The notes: generated from the letters alone by a model not told the origin. A DNA stretch of 63,078 nt from Nevskiales bacterium (GCA_011526045.1 WYBE01000056.1:1-63078); one strand, 5' to 3'. Counted from the stretch's first letter, positions 1-9,850 are shown. Numbers and translations are program-made.

Positions 1-1845
1 GACGAAGAATACGCCCTTGGCAGCAAGGGACACCGTGATGTTCTGCTTCAAAATCGCTGACGTGCGCCGGCTCAGGCGAACGAACTCAGGCACAGCGCGA
101 AGATCGTCTTTCATCAGGGCAACATCCGCTGTCTCAAGTGCGACGTCCGTTCCTGCTGCACCCATTGCAAACCCGATATCGGCCTTCGCCAGCGCCGGCG
201 CATCGTTGATGCCGTCACCCGCCATCCCAACCCTGCCAGCCCCGCGCGCGGCGATCAGCTCGTCGATTGCGGTGATCTTGTCCTCCGGTAGCAGGTTGCC
301 TCGAGCATCATCTATGCCGACGGCTTTGGCGATGGCCTCGGCGGTCGTGGGGTTGTCTCCACTGAGCATAACCGTGCGGATGCCAAGTGCGTGCAGGTCG
401 CGTAGCGCCTCGATGCTCGTCTCGCGCGGCGTGTCGGCAACAGCCAGAACTCCTAGTACCTTCGAAGCGCGCTCGCTGGCGACGATGATCGCGGTCTTGC
501 CCTGTGCCTCAAGTCTGGTCAGCTCCGCCTCGACGGCAGGGGAACAGACGCTGCGTTCTTCGGCCAGTCGGTGATTGCCGACTAGGTGCATTTCGCCGTT
601 GATGAGTCCCTCCACGCCTCGGCCAATGACCGACTTGAACTTCTCGACCGGAAGCAGGTTGCCTTTCCACCCCTCGGTGACGGCCCGGGCTACAGGGTGA
701 TCCGAGCCGGCATCCAGGCTCGCCGCGATACGCAGCACTTCGTCGGACGAGTGGCCGTTCATGGGAACTACGTCGGTGAGTTTTGGCCTGCCTTCGGTGA
801 TCGTCCCGGTCTTGTCAAGCGCGAGGGTCTTGAGCTTCCGGCCTTCTTCAAGGTAAATGCCCCCCTTGATCAGGATGCCGTGGCGAGCGGCAGCCGCCAG
901 ACCGCTGACTACTGTGACAGGTGTCGATATGACGAGTGCGCACGGGCAGGCAATTACCAGAAGTACGAGACTCTTGTAGAGCCAGGGCATGAATGGCTGG
1001 CGGAACACCAGCCACGGCACAATAACAACGAGCAGCGCAAGCAAGCAGACGACGGGTGTGTAAACGTGGGCGAAGCGGTCCACGAATCGCTGTGTCGGAG
1101 CGCGGACGGTTTGTGCCTCCTGTACGGTTCTGATAATGCGCGCGAGAGTGGTGTCGTCGCGGCCGCCCGTAGTGCGAAACTCCAATACGCCAGCTTCATT
1201 GATCGTACCCGCAAAAACTTGATCGCCTTCGGCCTTTTCCACTGGGACGCTCTCGCCTGTGATCGGGGCCTGGTTGACGGCCGAAGCGCCGGCGACAACC
1301 ACGCCGTCGAGGGCCAACCGCTCGCCCGGTCTCACGCGCACGACCGATCCAACTGGCACATCCGCTGCGGGCATCTGCTTCCACAAGCCATCCGACTGCT
1401 TGACCGATGCGATTTCGGGCGACATCTCCATCAGCGCTCGTACGGCGTTGCTGGCGCGTTCCAGCGAGTACGCTTCAATCAATTCGGCGACGGCAAAGAG
1501 GAATACGACGACGGCGGCTTCGGGCCACTCGCCGATGGCACAAGCGCCGATCACCGCGATGGTCATGAGGAAGTTGATGTTGAGCGCGAACGTTCTAAGC
1601 GCAATGAGCCCCTTTTTGAGGGTCGGCACTCCCCCGAGTAGAATGGACGAGGCAGACAAGACGATAACGGGCCAAGACTGTTCCTGCGACGTGGTCCAGG
1701 ATGTAATCTCTGCCGCGAATGCCAGTACACCTGATGCGCCCAGGGCCCAGCGTTGTGCGAGCGAAGGAAGTTCGCTCGCACCGTCGTTTTCGTAAGTCGG
1801 ACCCCCACTCGGGGTTGGGACCTGTTGCATTTTGAATAACACCAT
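1..1845 (-). CDS. Heavy-metal P-type ATPase (Zn/Cd/Co type), C-terminus cut by window edge
   Basis: This is an inner-membrane P1B-type ATPase that exports divalent soft metals using ATP. 615 codons are visible. They show the phosphatase loop TGES (1249-1260), the transmembrane metal site CPC (940-948, followed by ALVIS), the phosphorylation motif DKTGT (802-816), the SDHPVA nucleotide-binding HP motif and the hinge GDGINDAP (196-219). CPC plus HP indicates the Zn/Cd/Pb or Cu/Ag classes; overall wording is closest to ZntA/CadA. The start is ATG at 1845 because an in-frame TGA (the stop of the upstream gene) lies 20 codons before it, so there is no N-terminal HMA domain. The last gene seen of the leftward metal cluster; the C-terminal helices lie outside the window. 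Confidence 0.95.
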   Translation of the reverse strand, partial: MVLFKMQQVPTPSGGPTYENDGASELPSLAQRWALGASGVLAFAAEITSWTTSQEQSWPVIVLSASSILLGGVPTLKKGLIALRTFALNINFLMTIAVIGACAIGEWPEAAVVVFLFAVAELIEAYSLERASNAVRALMEMSPEIASVKQSDGLWKQMPAADVPVGSVVRVRPGERLALDGVVVAGASAVNQAPITGESVPVEKAEGDQVFAGTINEAGVLEFRTTGGRDDTTLARIIRTVQEAQTVRAPTQRFVDRFAHVYTPVVCLLALLVVIVPWLVFRQPFMPWLYKSLVLLVIACPCALVISTPVTVVSGLAAAARHGILIKGGIYLEEGRKLKTLALDKTGTITEGRPKLTDVVPMNGHSSDEVLRIAASLDAGSDHPVARAVTEGWKGNLLPVEKFKSVIGRGVEGLINGEMHLVGNHRLAEERSVCSPAVEAELTRLEAQGKTAIIVASERASKVLGVLAVADTPRETSIEALRDLHALGIRTVMLSGDNPTTAEAIAKAVGIDDARGNLLPEDKITAIDELIAARGAGRVGMAGDGINDAPALAKADIGFAMGAAGTDVALETADVALMKDDLRAVPEFVRLSRRTSAILKQNITVSLAAKGVFFV

Positions 1846-1905
1846 GATGCGGAGCGGCGCAGTCGATCGGCCGCCCTGCCGCCGCACAGACCAATACCGG
1901 GCGCT

Positions 1906-2208
1906 TCATTCCCTGTTCACGTTGTGCCGGACCTGCCTTCGAAGCAGCATGCCGGCGATAGGCACGGTCAACGCGATACCGGTAAGCGTGAACGCGATCA
2001 CCACCGCGTTGTGCGGCAGGTGAATATGACCGCGGGTCTCGAGGTGATTCACCGCGTATCGGTACAGCCAGCAATCGGCGACCGCCGCCGGGATGGCGCA
2101 TAGCAGCGACCACGCGACAATCGAGCGCACGGTCGGCGGCCGCGTTGGACCGTGCCGTCCAACGCGGCTGCGCTGCCGGCGCTTATGGCTTCTCCTTGCC
2201 CTTGTCAT
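1906..2208 (-). CDS. Small two-helix membrane protein of the metal cluster
   Basis: About 100 residues: a very basic N-terminus (MTRARRSHKRRQ) then two hydrophobic helices separated by a short loop with H-x-H-x-x-H-N. This could be a DUF2061-like small membrane protein, but I do not recognise it with certainty. The start is uncertain: ATG at 2208 overlaps the upstream His-rich gene by 26 nt, while an ATG at 2238 would add ten residues. Its stop is in the same frame as the downstream ATPase. Function unknown; the position suggests an accessory role in metal export. Confidence 0.6.
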   Translation of the reverse strand: MTRARRSHKRRQRSRVGRHGPTRPPTVRSIVAWSLLCAIPAAVADCWLYRYAVNHLETRGHIHLPHNAVVIAFTLTGIALTVPIAGMLLRRQVRHNVNRE

Positions 2209-2455
2209 GATCGTGCCCGTCACCATGCTTGTGATCACCGTGGGCCTTGCACTCCCCGTGCCCTACGCAACGGAGGTTTGTCCCATCGCGCACCCACAGA
2301 TGAGCCTCGTCTCCTTCGCCGGTCACGAAGTACTGCGTGTCGCTCTTGACCGGTTGGGCCGTACCCGACTGGGCCAAGAGATTCCCGACAAAACTTGTGG
2401 CGGCGATGGCGAGAACCAGTCCGATTAGCACACTTCTCCAGTTGACGCTTCGCAT
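2183..2455 (-). CDS. His-rich exported protein, putative periplasmic metal binder
   Basis: 90 residues with a Sec-type signal peptide (hydrophobic core to about residue 28, LLAQSG as probable cleavage region) and a C-terminal His/Asp tail (HGDHKHGDGHDHDKGK) typical of Zn/Cu/Ni-binding segments. The middle contains one Cys in CVGHGEC. ATG at 2455 is preceded by AAGGAG seven bases upstream, which fixes the start. It lies just after the RND pump gene, whose periplasmic loop carries a similar His-rich patch, suggesting metal capture or hand-over in the periplasm. No named family recognised. Confidence 0.8.
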   Translation of the reverse strand: MRSVNWRSVLIGLVLAIAATSFVGNLLAQSGTAQPVKSDTQYFVTGEGDEAHLWVRDGTNLRCVGHGECKAHGDHKHGDGHDHDKGKEKP

Positions 2456-2572
2456 GTTTCATCTCCTTGATCGAAGTCCTTGCGCAGCTGGCAGCCACGC
2501 GCTGCCCAGCCTCACTGATTTGACCTGTCGATTTGTCTATCGCGTCCCATGTTGAAACTACGCATTTCCTAT

Positions 2573-5500
2573 CTACGCTGCTGGTGGAGTTGCCGGGGCA
2601 GCACTGATCGGCGTCCCCGGAGAGGCTCCGGACGAGGCGACCTCGGATGCTTCCCACTCTTGGGAAACCGGTGTCGGAAGCCCGCTCGGGTCCCAGCCTG
2701 TGAAGATTCGGTAGAGAGCGGGTAGCACGATCAGCGTCAGCAGCGTGCTCGTGATCAAGCCGCCGATGACTACCGTTGCCAGCGGGCGCTGCACTTCTGC
2801 CCCGGTTCCGGTCGCGATGGCCATTGGCACAAAGCCGAGTGACGCAACCAAGGCTGTCATGAGCACGGGACGTAACCGAGTCATCGATCCACGGATTATG
2901 GCCTCGTCGCGCGGCATGCCCTCGCGGCGAAGTTGGTTGATGAACGTAACCATTACCAAACCGTTGAGAACGGCGACGCCTGACAGCGCGATGAATCCGA
3001 CGGCAGCGGAGATCGAGAACGGCATGTCCCGAAGCCACAGCGAAACGATGCCGCCGGTCAGACCCAGTGGAACGGCGCTGAACACGAGGAGCGAGTACTT
3101 CGCGCTCTTGAACGTGCTGAATAGCAGGACAAAAATCAGCAAGAAGCAGATCGGCACAACGACGGTCAGTCGCTCCTTCGCCGCGACGAGGTTCTCGTAT
3201 TGGCCGCCCCATACAAGCCACCCTCCTGGCGGCAGTGAAACCGAGGCAACCTTCTCCTGCGCCTCGGTGACGAATGAGCCCAAGTCCCGTCCGCGCACAT
3301 TGCACTGAACAACGACGCGACGCTTGCCGTTCTCACGGCTTACCTGGTTCGGGCCTTCGGCGATGTCAATGCGCGCGACGTTGCCAAGCGGAATGAAGCC
3401 GATCTCTACGGGCGGCTGGGTCGTTCCGTTCGTACCGCCCGTAGATGCGAGGATGGTCCTTGGCTGCTCTTCGTGACGTGGCAGGGGAATAGGCAGATTG
3501 CGGATCGCGTCAATTCGTCCACGCAGCTCTTCGGGAAGTCGAACGACTAGGTCAAAGCGCCGGTCACCCTCGAAGACCAGGCCAGCCTCGCGGCCCCCGA
3601 TCGCCGCCGCGACCACATCCTGCACGTCGGCGATGTTCAGCCCATATCGGGCGATGGCGGCGCGGTCGATCTCGATGGTCATGACCGGCAGACCAGTGGT
3701 CTGTTCTACCTTGGCGTCGGCCACACCCCGAATGCGCTGTAAGATCGTCAGGATCTGCTCTGCTGTGCGCCGCATAGGTGCGAAGTCGTCGCCGAAAACC
3801 TTGATGGCGACGTCTCCGCGCACGCCGGCGATCAACTCGTTGAAGCGCATTTGGATTGGCTGCGTGAACTCGTAATTGTTGCCTGGCAGGGTCTTGACGG
3901 TCAGTTCAATGAGTTTCTGGAGTTTGCCCTTGTGTCCGGTGAGCTTGACCTCGGCGTGTTCATGACCGCCGTGTCCATGTCCATGCTCGTCATGGCCGCC
4001 GCCAATGTGCTCGAGTTCTTCTGTCTTTTCGGCGATTAGCTTGTCCAATTCGGCCTCGCTGCGCCACTCCTCGCGGGGCTTGAAGATGATGAACGTATCG
4101 GAGACGTTCACCGGCATCGGGTCGGTCGCCATCTCAGCGGTTCCGGTCTTGGAATAGACGAATGCAACTTCCGGGAAGGACGAGACGACCCGCTCGACGT
4201 CGAACTGCATGGTCTGCGACTGCGTCAATGCGGTGCTCGGAATCCGCATCGCATGCATGGCGATGTCTTTTTCATCGAGCGTCGGGATGAACTCCTGGCC
4301 GAGCGACCTGAACACCAACAGCGAAGCCAGGAAGATGACAACTGCCGTGCCCACGACCGGCCAGCGGTATTTCACTGCCCGCCGAACGACGGGCTCGTAG
4401 CCGGACTTTGCCCAACGGACGACGAAAACCTCCTTCTCTTTGACCCTGCCGCGGATCAGGATGGCGACCATTGCCGGGACGAACGTCAGTGACAGAACGA
4501 AGGCGCCGATCAGCGCGAAGATGACCGTCAGGGCCATTGGATGAAACATCTTGCCCTCGACGCCGGTGAGCGCGAGGATGGGCACATAGACGACGGTGAT
4601 AATCGCTTCGCCGAAGGCCGTGGCCGTGCGGACTTCCTTGCTCGCCTCCATCACGATGTGAAGGCGTTCCTGAAGTGTGAGCAGGCGACCCTTGGCATGC
4701 TGTTCCTCCGCGAGACGGCGCAGGCAGTTCTCGACGATGATGACCGCGCCATCCACGATCAAGCCGAAGTCAATCGCGCCGAGCGACATCAGGTTGCCGC
4801 TCACCTTGTTCTGTACCATGCCGATGGCCGTCATCAACATCGAAAGCGGAATCGCCAACGCACAGATGATGGCCGCCCGGAAATTACCGAGCAGCAGAAG
4901 GAGAATCACGATGACGAGGATGGCGCCTTCGAAGAGGTTCTTCTCGACGGTGCGTATCGTGGCATCCACGAGCTTGGTTCGATTCAGTACCGCCTTGGCG
5001 CGGATACCATGAGGTAAGCTCTTTTGCACATCCACCATCTTGTCATCTACGGCCGCGGCGACCGTGCGACTGTTTGCGCCAATTCGCATGATGGCTGTTC
5101 CGACGACGACCTCTTCGCCATTCTCGCTGGCCGAGCCCGTCCGTAGCTCGCGGCCAACGCCGACGCGTCCTGGCGGAACGATGTCGCGGACGTAAATCGG
5201 CACGCCGCTCCGTGAACCTACGACGATGGACTCCAGTTCGTTGATCGTGCTGATCCGGCCGGTGGCGCGCACGACATACGCTTCGCCCTTGTGTTCGATG
5301 TAGCCTGCCCCCGTGCTGATGTTGTTCTTCTCAAGGGCCTCAATCACGTCATGAAAGGTGAGGCCATAACTGACGAGCTTCATCGGGTCGGGCTGGACGT
5401 GATATTGCTTCACATACCCGCCAATGGCGTCGACGCCTGCCACGTCCTGAACGCCCTTCAGTTGCGGCCGAATGATCCAGTCCTGGACTTCTCGAAGATA

Positions 5501-6055
5501 TGCGGCCAATTCGACGACGGTGCGCAGCCGCTGGCCTTCGGCAGTGAGATATGTGCCGTCACTCTGCCAGCCAGGCTTACCGTCGGCGATCGGCGCGCCT
5601 TTTCCGTGCGGATGCTGGTATTCCACGGTATACATGTAGATTTCGCCGAGGCCGGTTGCGACAGGGCCCATGATCGGCTCCGCCCCCGGCGGCAGGCTCT
5701 CGCGTGCCTCGCCCAATCGCTCGGCAACTTGCTGGCGTGCGAAGTAGATGTTCACATCGTCTTCGAAGATCGCCGTGACCTGCGAGAAGCCATTGCGGGA
5801 GATCGAGCGTGTGGATTGAAGACCGAAGATGCCGGCCAACGCGGTCTCGATGGGAAATGTAATTTGCTTCTCGATCTCGATGGGCGAGAGCGACGGGAAA
5901 ACCACATTGATCTGCACCTGGTTGTTGGTGATATCCGGCACGGCGTCGATCGGAAGCTTGATCAGCGAATGCACGCCGATGCCAGCCACGATGATGGTGA
6001 AGAGCACCATCAACCAGCGGTTACGAATTGCAAAGTGAAGGATTTTTTCAAGCAT
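2573..6055 (-). CDS. Heavy-metal efflux RND pump (CusA/CzcA family), first copy
   Basis: A proton-driven inner-membrane trimeric pump that passes metal ions through an adaptor and outer-membrane channel. About 1160 residues, slightly longer than the usual 1020-1060. The N-terminal helix (LEKILHFAIRNRWLM), LPIDAVPDITNNQVQIN, the TM4 signature DFGLIVDGAVIIVEN and the second-half repeat up to PALYRIFTGW are all typical of HME-RND proteins. A His-rich insert (HDEHGHGHGGHEH, DNA about 3940-4005) lies in the second periplasmic half and probably explains part of the extra length. The C-terminus is a Pro/Ala-rich tail. ATG at 6055 is chosen over a GTG at 6067 that sits directly on the AGGAG. It partners the adaptor at 6678-7979 and the TolC-like protein at 8216-9742. 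Confidence 0.95.
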   Translation of the reverse strand: MLEKILHFAIRNRWLMVLFTIIVAGIGVHSLIKLPIDAVPDITNNQVQINVVFPSLSPIEIEKQITFPIETALAGIFGLQSTRSISRNGFSQVTAIFEDDVNIYFARQQVAERLGEARESLPPGAEPIMGPVATGLGEIYMYTVEYQHPHGKGAPIADGKPGWQSDGTYLTAEGQRLRTVVELAAYLREVQDWIIRPQLKGVQDVAGVDAIGGYVKQYHVQPDPMKLVSYGLTFHDVIEALEKNNISTGAGYIEHKGEAYVVRATGRISTINELESIVVGSRSGVPIYVRDIVPPGRVGVGRELRTGSASENGEEVVVGTAIMRIGANSRTVAAAVDDKMVDVQKSLPHGIRAKAVLNRTKLVDATIRTVEKNLFEGAILVIVILLLLLGNFRAAIICALAIPLSMLMTAIGMVQNKVSGNLMSLGAIDFGLIVDGAVIIVENCLRRLAEEQHAKGRLLTLQERLHIVMEASKEVRTATAFGEAIITVVYVPILALTGVEGKMFHPMALTVIFALIGAFVLSLTFVPAMVAILIRGRVKEKEVFVVRWAKSGYEPVVRRAVKYRWPVVGTAVVIFLASLLVFRSLGQEFIPTLDEKDIAMHAMRIPSTALTQSQTMQFDVERVVSSFPEVAFVYSKTGTAEMATDPMPVNVSDTFIIFKPREEWRSEAELDKLIAEKTEELEHIGGGHDEHGHGHGGHEHAEVKLTGHKGKLQKLIELTVKTLPGNNYEFTQPIQMRFNELIAGVRGDVAIKVFGDDFAPMRRTAEQILTILQRIRGVADAKVEQTTGLPVMTIEIDRAAIARYGLNIADVQDVVAAAIGGREAGLVFEGDRRFDLVVRLPEELRGRIDAIRNLPIPLPRHEEQPRTILASTGGTNGTTQPPVEIGFIPLGNVARIDIAEGPNQVSRENGKRRVVVQCNVRGRDLGSFVTEAQEKVASVSLPPGGWLVWGGQYENLVAAKERLTVVVPICFLLIFVLLFSTFKSAKYSLLVFSAVPLGLTGGIVSLWLRDMPFSISAAVGFIALSGVAVLNGLVMVTFINQLRREGMPRDEAIIRGSMTRLRPVLMTALVASLGFVPMAIATGTGAEVQRPLATVVIGGLITSTLLTLIVLPALYRIFTGWDPSGLPTPVSQEWEASEVASSGASPGTPISAAPATPPAA

Positions 6056-6112
6056 GACAATGCACACTCCTCGCCGCAGATGGCGGCCGACACTACGAAG
6101 CAGCGTGTGAGA

Positions 6113-6547
6113 TCATCGAGCCGCGATGCGCCAATTCTCCGCATCCAGCCGGTAGAACTCGGCGGCGACGACGTCGCCTTCCGTTGCCTCGCCTGACTGG
6201 TATTTCTGGTTCACGCGCTTCTCAAGCTCCTGCATCCGCGTCGCATGCGCTTTGCGGGCGAATTTGCGGGCCTCCGGATCGGTCGTCGCATCACACTCGG
6301 CCTCCATCCATCGCACCGACCAGCGGTACGCCGTCTCGGCATCTGCCGCGCGGCCGCCGACCTTCACTGGCGCAACGACCAGCAACTCAAAAGTGCGCTT
6401 GGCCGCCGCAAGCGGCTTTTGGCGATCGGGCGCGTTGGCGCCTGCCGGTTGTGTACTGGACTGGGCCATCAAGCCTGCAGCCAGCGTGGCAAAGCCGACT
6501 GCCAGCCCCAATCCGAAGAGCAACTTTTTCGTGGTCATGAATCGCAT
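6113..6547 (-). CDS. Exported helical protein of the metal cluster
   Basis: 144 residues with a clear signal peptide (MTTKKLLFGLGLAVGFATLAAGLMAQ) followed by a mostly helical, charged domain rich in Arg/Glu and Trp (YRWSVRWMEAE). ATG at 6547 has AAAGGAG seven to eight bases upstream; a longer frame back to 6655 lacks a ribosome site. It lies between an adaptor and its RND pump, so a periplasmic accessory role is likely. It could be related to small helical proteins often found in planctomycete efflux operons. No catalytic motif seen. Confidence 0.75.
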   Translation of the reverse strand: MRFMTTKKLLFGLGLAVGFATLAAGLMAQSSTQPAGANAPDRQKPLAAAKRTFELLVVAPVKVGGRAADAETAYRWSVRWMEAECDATTDPEARKFARKAHATRMQELEKRVNQKYQSGEATEGDVVAAEFYRLDAENWRIAAR

Positions 6548-6677
6548 CGTCTTGCTCCTTTGGGTTATCTTCACTTCATGGCTTTCGGCCATGACCTTGA
6601 TGCATAGCATCAGCATAATGTTCGCCACAATCAGTCTCAGCGCCCCAGGGCGCACGAGGCGCGTTGTTCCTCTGACC

Positions 6678-7979
6678 TCAATGTTGGTGTTCGGCCGTGC
6701 TCTTGCCGAGATCCGCCTTCAGCGTGAAGCTCCCGGCCGAAACAAATTGTTCGCCCTCCACCAGGCCAGAAAGAATCGGCACGAGGCCCGCAACCGTCGA
6801 GCCGCCGGTGATCGGCCGCGCGGCGAACGTGTTCTCTTCGCCCGGCACCGGCACGAAGACGACGGTTCGACCCTCCACGGTCTGCACCGCTTGTTCGGGT
6901 ACCGCGACGACCGGCGGCGGATCCGGATTGGTGCGATCAACGGCCGAAATCTCAACTTGCACAAACGCGCCGGGCCGAAGCGCGCCGTGCTCGCACTTGA
7001 CCGCGATGCGGGTGGCTGCCGTCCGCGTTCGCGGGTCGATCTGTGGCGCGACATAGGAGACCTGGCCCTCATGGCGGTGGGCGTCCAGGCTGCCGGCGTT
7101 GATCCAGGCCGCCGCCCCTAGCTTCACGTCAGGGAGGCGCGCCTCAGGCACATCAGCCAGTACCCATAGCGTTTCCAAATCTGCGAGGACGAGAAGGGCT
7201 TCCTTCTCGCGGTTAACAAGCTCTCCCAACGTGACTTCGCGCTCGACAACTTCGCCTCCGATAGGGGCGGCAATATTGAATCTCGGATTAACCTCGCCGG
7301 ACTCGCGTAGCGATTCGACCTCCGGTTGTTTCATCCCCAAGAGGTGCAGCTTGTTCTCCGCCGCTGTCGCCGCCGCCTGCGCGGACAGCAGGGCAGCCTG
7401 GGCGGCTTTGTGCTCGCCCTCGCGCCGCTTGACCTCGTCCAGAGCGATGGCGCGATTCTCCTCGTACAGGCTTTTCACGCGCTCCAACGCACTCTGAGCC
7501 AGCTCGACGGCCGACACGGCCGTTTTGGCAGCGATCTGCTTCACCAGGTAGTCGCTCTGGGCTTCGCCGAGTTCCGGGCTTTCGACCACGAGGAGCACAT
7601 CGCCCTTCTTAACGGTGTCGCCGAGCCGCGCGCGGAGTTCCACCACGCGGCCGGGCAATGGCGTGCCGACGTGGGCCATCGCCTCGGCGTTGTACGCGAC
7701 TCGTGCCGGAGCGATGAAGGTCGGCTGGAGCTTGTACAGTGATGCCGCCTCCACCTTGATGCCATAGCGACCGATGGCATCGGCGGTCAGCTTCACCTCG
7801 TCTTCGTGCTCGTTGTCCCCGTGGTTATGGCCATCGCCTTCCTTGTGCGCATCAACCGCGTTTCCGGAGGGTACTTCGTTGGACGCGCGATTGCGGCAGG
7901 CTGGCATTGCCGCCAGTGCTGTCGCAATTAGCGCGACACCGACTATCTGCACGACGGAAGAATGTATCATCGGTTTCAT
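6678..7979 (-). CDS. RND efflux periplasmic adaptor (CusB/CzcB type), lipoprotein
   Basis: A membrane-fusion protein linking the RND pump to the outer-membrane channel. 433 residues. It has a lipoprotein signal (ALAAMPAC), then a short Asp/His-rich stretch (HNHGDNEHEDE), a barrel-sandwich hybrid domain (GRVVELRARLGDTVKKGD), a long helical hairpin from about residue 150 to 220, the lipoyl return strand (IAAPIGGEVVE) and beta-barrel/membrane-proximal domains. It ends in a short His tail (AEHQH). ATG 7979 is preceded by GAGG; the longer open frame to 8183 is arginine-rich and has no ribosome site. Cognate pump is probably 2573-6055. Confidence 0.93.
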   Translation of the reverse strand: MKPMIHSSVVQIVGVALIATALAAMPACRNRASNEVPSGNAVDAHKEGDGHNHGDNEHEDEVKLTADAIGRYGIKVEAASLYKLQPTFIAPARVAYNAEAMAHVGTPLPGRVVELRARLGDTVKKGDVLLVVESPELGEAQSDYLVKQIAAKTAVSAVELAQSALERVKSLYEENRAIALDEVKRREGEHKAAQAALLSAQAAATAAENKLHLLGMKQPEVESLRESGEVNPRFNIAAPIGGEVVEREVTLGELVNREKEALLVLADLETLWVLADVPEARLPDVKLGAAAWINAGSLDAHRHEGQVSYVAPQIDPRTRTAATRIAVKCEHGALRPGAFVQVEISAVDRTNPDPPPVVAVPEQAVQTVEGRTVVFVPVPGEENTFAARPITGGSTVAGLVPILSGLVEGEQFVSAGSFTLKADLGKSTAEHQH

Positions 7980-7992
7980 GTTGCCTCGCACA

Positions 7993-8193
7993 TCACAGCA
8001 GGAACGCGGCAAGCGCCTGGCGTGAGAACTCCAGGACGAATCCCAGCATTTGTTCCGCGATTTGCGTCGCCAGAGTCGACGTATCGGCGGACATTGAATC
8101 TGTCGGAACACATGCGGTACTTGCGAACGCAAACAGCATCGGCGCAAGCAAGGCCGCAACGAACGGACGTTTATTGCGTGCATGTTTCTTCAT
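7993..8193 (-). CDS. Small lipoprotein between TolC-like protein and adaptor
   Basis: 66 residues: basic start MKKHARNKRP, hydrophobic core, lipobox-like FASTAC, then an amphipathic C-terminal half (IAEQMLGFVLEFSRQALAAFLL). ATG 8193 has GGAG eight bases upstream. It is packed tightly between the outer-membrane channel gene and the adaptor gene. No family recognised; the C-terminal amphipathic helix might pack against the efflux complex, but that is a guess. Confidence 0.65.
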   Translation of the reverse strand: MKKHARNKRPFVAALLAPMLFAFASTACVPTDSMSADTSTLATQIAEQMLGFVLEFSRQALAAFLL

Positions 8194-8215
8194 AAAGCAA
8201 TCTCCAAAGCGGCGG

Positions 8216-9742
8216 CTACCGCCCCTCCGGCTGGGTGGTTGGCTGTGTTGTCGGCACAGAAACGTTTGGCAGCGCTGCAAGGGGCTGCGCCGTCACTCGC
8301 TCCAATTCCGCAAGGGAAGTGGCTGCGGTTTGCCGTGCCGTGACCGCCGCACGACGTGCGGTCAACAACGACCTTTGTGCATCCAGCACGAGGAGGATCG
8401 AGGTAGCGCCCTTCTCATAGGAGGTCCTCGACAGTTCCAGATTCGAGCGTGCCTGTGGCAGGAGCGAGCCCTGGTAGAAACTGAGGACGTCGGCCGCTGT
8501 GGCCGCTTGATCCAGAGACTGGCGAATTTCCTGAAAGATGCTGCGCTCCAGCGCATCGACCTGCCGGACCGATTGCTCGTAGGCGAAACGGGCACGCGCG
8601 ATCTGCGCCTGGTTCTGATCGAAGAGTGGCAGCGTCAGTGAAAATGCCGGGCCAAAGATGGCGTCGATCTCCTGCCGGCGCTCCTGATCACGCTGAGCCC
8701 GCGATTGAATTTCCGGCGCTGTCAGTGCGCCATTGGCGATGGACGCTCGTGCGGTATCCGCAAGCAGCTTGCGCCCAGGCAGCGCCCGGCGCTCATTCCG
8801 CTCCAAGAGCGGCCCGATCGTGAAGTCGGGGAAGATCTTGCGAATCTCCGTCTCGACCCGGGCTGCCGCCGATTCGGCCGCCTGTCGCGCGGCCCGCAGG
8901 TCGAGGCGGTACTCCCTTGCGATCTCGAGCAATTCCTCAGGGCTGAGGCCGACTTGTGGTGCCGGTGGAAGTGGTGTTACGAGTGCGAGATCCTCCATCG
9001 GAAGAGCCAGGCCCAGCAGCACTCCTAATCTCCGCCGCGCGGCAGCGGCGTCCAGTCGCGCCTGTCGAACCTCCAGTTGCGCCGACAGGACGGTCTGGCG
9101 GTTCAGATTCACGTCGAGTTCGCTGACGACCCCTGCCCGCTGTCGCGCCAGCGCCGCATCAAGTAGGCGTTGCGCGATGTCCTGGTTTTCCTTCGCAATC
9201 GTGTAGCCCTCGTCGGCCGCGACTGCGGCGAAATACGCGACCTTCGTGTCGACAAAGAGCTGTGCCGCCGATCGAGCGAGTCGAAGTATCGCCTCCTCCA
9301 GCGAGCGCTCCGCCGCACGCTTTCGTACAGGAATCTGCCACAGATCGGCGATGTTCTGTGCCAGGCTGGCCTGAATGTTGCTGCGCCCACCGCCCTCCGG
9401 GAACTGTGCCGAGAATGCCAGCGTCGGATTCGAGAAGAGTCCCGACTGCACGACATCGGCGCGCGCGATTCCGACCAGGGCATAGTCGGCTCGCAGGGTC
9501 GGATTGTTGATGATGCACAGCTGAACGGCCTCTTCGACGGACAGTCCGTCAGCCAGCGCATCGTTGACGCGCCCAGATATGATCGCCTCGTCCGCCGGCA
9601 GTTCGCTTTCCACGGCCGTCGCCTCTCTCACGTACTCGGCGACACGGCGGTAGTCGGGCTGCGGATTGACCTGGGCGCAGCCTGACAGCAGGCTGCATCC
9701 GCCTACAAGCGCGGACACGCTCCATCGGGAAATGGATGCCAT
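8216..9742 (-). CDS. TolC-like outer-membrane efflux lipoprotein (CusC/CzcC/NodT family)
   Basis: The outer-membrane channel of a tripartite metal efflux pump. 508 residues with lipobox LLSGC, two tandem OEP repeats of long helices and strands (for example LRADYALVGIARADVVQ and SNIQASLAQNIADLWQIP in repeat one; LRAARQAAESAAARVETE and SLTLPLFDQNQAQIARAR in repeat two) and a Thr/Pro tail. ATG 9742 follows AGGAGAGG. Length and repeat structure are normal for the family. It may serve both RND systems in the cluster because no second TolC-like gene is present. Confidence 0.95.
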   Translation of the reverse strand: MASISRWSVSALVGGCSLLSGCAQVNPQPDYRRVAEYVREATAVESELPADEAIISGRVNDALADGLSVEEAVQLCIINNPTLRADYALVGIARADVVQSGLFSNPTLAFSAQFPEGGGRSNIQASLAQNIADLWQIPVRKRAAERSLEEAILRLARSAAQLFVDTKVAYFAAVAADEGYTIAKENQDIAQRLLDAALARQRAGVVSELDVNLNRQTVLSAQLEVRQARLDAAAARRRLGVLLGLALPMEDLALVTPLPPAPQVGLSPEELLEIAREYRLDLRAARQAAESAAARVETEIRKIFPDFTIGPLLERNERRALPGRKLLADTARASIANGALTAPEIQSRAQRDQERRQEIDAIFGPAFSLTLPLFDQNQAQIARARFAYEQSVRQVDALERSIFQEIRQSLDQAATAADVLSFYQGSLLPQARSNLELSRTSYEKGATSILLVLDAQRSLLTARRAAVTARQTAATSLAELERVTAQPLAALPNVSVPTTQPTTQPEGR

Positions 9743-9797
9743 CGACCTCTCCTGCCTGGTTTCGCGTGCGAACAGAACAACAGATCACCGCGGCCGA

Positions 9798-9815
9798 GTC
9801 CTGTCAGAACAGGAC
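9798..9815. promoter_or_regulatory. Perfect inverted repeat upstream of the TolC-like gene
   Basis: GTCCTGT-CAGA-ACAGGAC is a perfect 7-bp inverted repeat with a 4-base loop in the 108-bp gap between the Cys-rich exported protein and the TolC-like gene. No T-tract follows on either strand, so it is more likely an operator or an mRNA stability hairpin than a terminator. I see no convincing promoter around it. Confidence 0.35.
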
Positions 9816-9850
9816 CGGGTCGTCATGCGCAATAGAAGCGTGCGCGATGA

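Noticed and set aside
586..1641. 351-codon plus-strand open frame over the P-type ATPase
   Set aside because: Shadow; the minus strand has every P-type ATPase motif.
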